Below, in pieces: positions 6,403 to 6,861 of a DNA stretch of 6,861 nucleotides (the first letter of the stretch is position 1; each line of letters opens with the position of its first letter). The notes under the pieces were generated by a model. It saw nothing but the letters and a program-made list of their open reading frames with translations. It had not been told where the DNA came from and searched no databases. The translations under genes were made by a program, and so were the position numbers. Source of the DNA: Eubacteriales bacterium (lineage in GTDB: Bacteria; Bacillota; Clostridia; Oscillospirales; CAG-382); the NCBI GenBank assembly GCA_028701715.1, contig JAQVQF010000126.1, positions 1-6,861 on the forward strand, written 5' to 3'.

Positions 6403-6456
6403 GCAGACATTAATTATCATACGGATATTGTATCGGCAATAATTTTGTATACGGTG

Positions 6457-6485
6457 ATTATACCTCATATGCTTTAAGTTGTCAA
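6457..6485 (-). promoter_or_regulatory. Consensus sigma-A promoter of the operon
   Basis: On the minus strand, TTGACA (6480-6485) and TATAAT (6457-6462) are both perfect consensus hexamers separated by exactly 17 bp. Transcription would start near 6450 (an A on that strand) and run left through the palindrome chain into the DUF2812-like gene, giving a leader of about 347 nt. No extended -10 TG and no obvious operator is seen. It lies only 36 bp beyond the WYL gene's stop, so this operon need not depend on read-through. Confidence 0.85.
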
Positions 6486-6521
6486 TCGGGAGTTTGTGGT
6501 ATTTAACGGCATTGAATAAGC

Positions 6522-6861
6522 CTAATTTTTGTTGTAACAGCCGAGCGCTTCTTCCATAAGTCCTATAAATTTTTCCTTTACGGAGACCGGCGATATTATT
6601 TTTATTTTGTCGCCGAAGCCGAAAATCCAGGAAAAGAAGGTTGGGCTTACCGCAACGTTAATATTTATACGAAAAGTGTCCCCGCCGACAAAAAACACGG
6701 TCTCCTTGCCGAAAGTGTCGATAATTACCCCCGCAAGCGATACGTCACATTCAAGACTCACTATTTCGCGCTTTCCTCCGTACATGCCGAACACCTGCTT
6801 TGAGTATAAACCCATGTCGAAGTTTTGAAATTTATCGCCGCCGTCACGCGCTTCGTCCAGC
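6522..6861 (-). CDS. WYL-domain transcriptional regulator, C-terminal part (5' truncated)
   Basis: The frame stays open to the window edge (LDEARDGGDKFQNFD precedes the methionine encoded at 6813-6815), so that methionine is internal and the gene runs off the right side. The visible 113 residues look like the end of a WYL regulator and its C-terminal extension (WCX). Features are GLYSKQVFGMYGG, then VSLECDVSLAGVIIDTFG, a hydrophobic VAVSPTFFSWIFGFGDKIKI stretch, and a closing LMEEALGCY helix. WYL proteins usually have an N-terminal winged HTH and bind nucleotides or other small ligands to control DNA binding; those parts are not in the window. It is codirectional with the operon to its left but separated by 418 bp and a strong promoter. 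Its target is unknown. Confidence 0.82.
   Translation of the reverse strand, partial: LDEARDGGDKFQNFDMGLYSKQVFGMYGGKREIVSLECDVSLAGVIIDTFGKETVFFVGGDTFRININVAVSPTFFSWIFGFGDKIKIISPVSVKEKFIGLMEEALGCYNKN

Larger units (their letters stand above)
6154..6416. repeat. Palindrome-chain element with inverted ends (MITE-like or structured leader)
   Basis: About 263 bp made almost wholly of consecutive inverted repeats. The ends, TAATTAATGTC at 6154-6164 and GACATTAATTA at 6406-6416, are perfect inverted repeats. They extend to an 18-bp pair (6154-6171/6399-6416) with two mismatches. Inside are at least six hairpins with stems of 7 to 23 bp, listed separately. The ends carry TA outermost on both sides, compatible with a TA target duplication as in IS630/Tc1-type MITEs, but TA is also part of the inverted repeat, so this is not proof. 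No transposase is encoded. It lies between a consensus promoter and the first operon gene, so it would be transcribed as 5' leader. Alternative: a conserved structured RNA. Confidence 0.8.
6104..6521. other. 418-bp intergenic region: operon leader and promoter
   Basis: The stretch holds, from right to left: 36 bases after the WYL stop with no clear terminator hairpin; a consensus minus-strand promoter (6457-6485); a short leader (6417-6450); the palindrome-chain element (6154-6416); and 50 bases ending in the AAGGAGG ribosome binding site of the DUF2812-like gene. I see no tRNA or reading frame worth calling. Confidence 0.85.

Noticed and set aside
6154..6416. Known riboswitch or T-box leader
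   Set aside because: I could not find a T-box sequence, a purine, SAM, TPP or glycine core, or any aptamer pattern I know; the region is dominated by perfect palindromes instead.
6813..6815. Methionine codon as the start of a 97-aa protein
   Set aside because: The frame continues to the window edge with residues typical of a WYL regulator (KFQNFD before the Met) and no ribosome binding site, so it is internal.

Overview
This 6,861-base window looks like a whole short assembly contig. Its first 15 bases are an exact Illumina adapter tail, and a gene is cut at each end. Gene content suggests a member of the Bacillota, most likely an uncultured gut Clostridia: HPr kinase/phosphorylase, a ROK glucokinase with the CxCGxxGC motif, a lon-engB pair as in Bacillus, strong AAGGAGG-type ribosome binding sites, and a two-hairpin repeat of the kind I recall from gut Clostridia. 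This is inference; no taxonomic marker is present.

Layout: (1) 16-354, plus strand, the C-terminal part of an RluA-family pseudouridine synthase. (2) 355-578, a convergent intergenic region with a 56-bp tandem duplication, each full unit carrying a terminator-like hairpin, followed by a REP-like double hairpin. (3) 579-6103, five minus-strand genes that read as one operon in the order: DUF2812-like membrane protein, hprK, ROK glucokinase, lon, engB. They are joined by overlaps of 20, 20 and 4 nt and by one 49-nt gap. (4) 6104-6521, a 418-bp intergenic region with a perfect consensus sigma-A promoter (TTGACA-N17-TATAAT) pointing at the operon. Between that promoter and the first gene lies a roughly 263-bp element bounded by inverted repeats and built almost entirely of consecutive palindromes. 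(5) 6522-6861, minus strand, the C-terminal part of a WYL-domain regulator.

Functionally the operon joins carbon-catabolite control (HprK senses ATP, Pi and fructose-1,6-bisphosphate; the ROK kinase makes glucose-6-phosphate) to protein quality control (Lon) and ribosome assembly (EngB). The five core genes are conserved families with intact motifs. The unusual part is the chain of palindromes in the predicted operon leader. It could be a MITE-like insertion, a structured leader RNA, or both. I cannot tell these apart without copy-number or covariation data.
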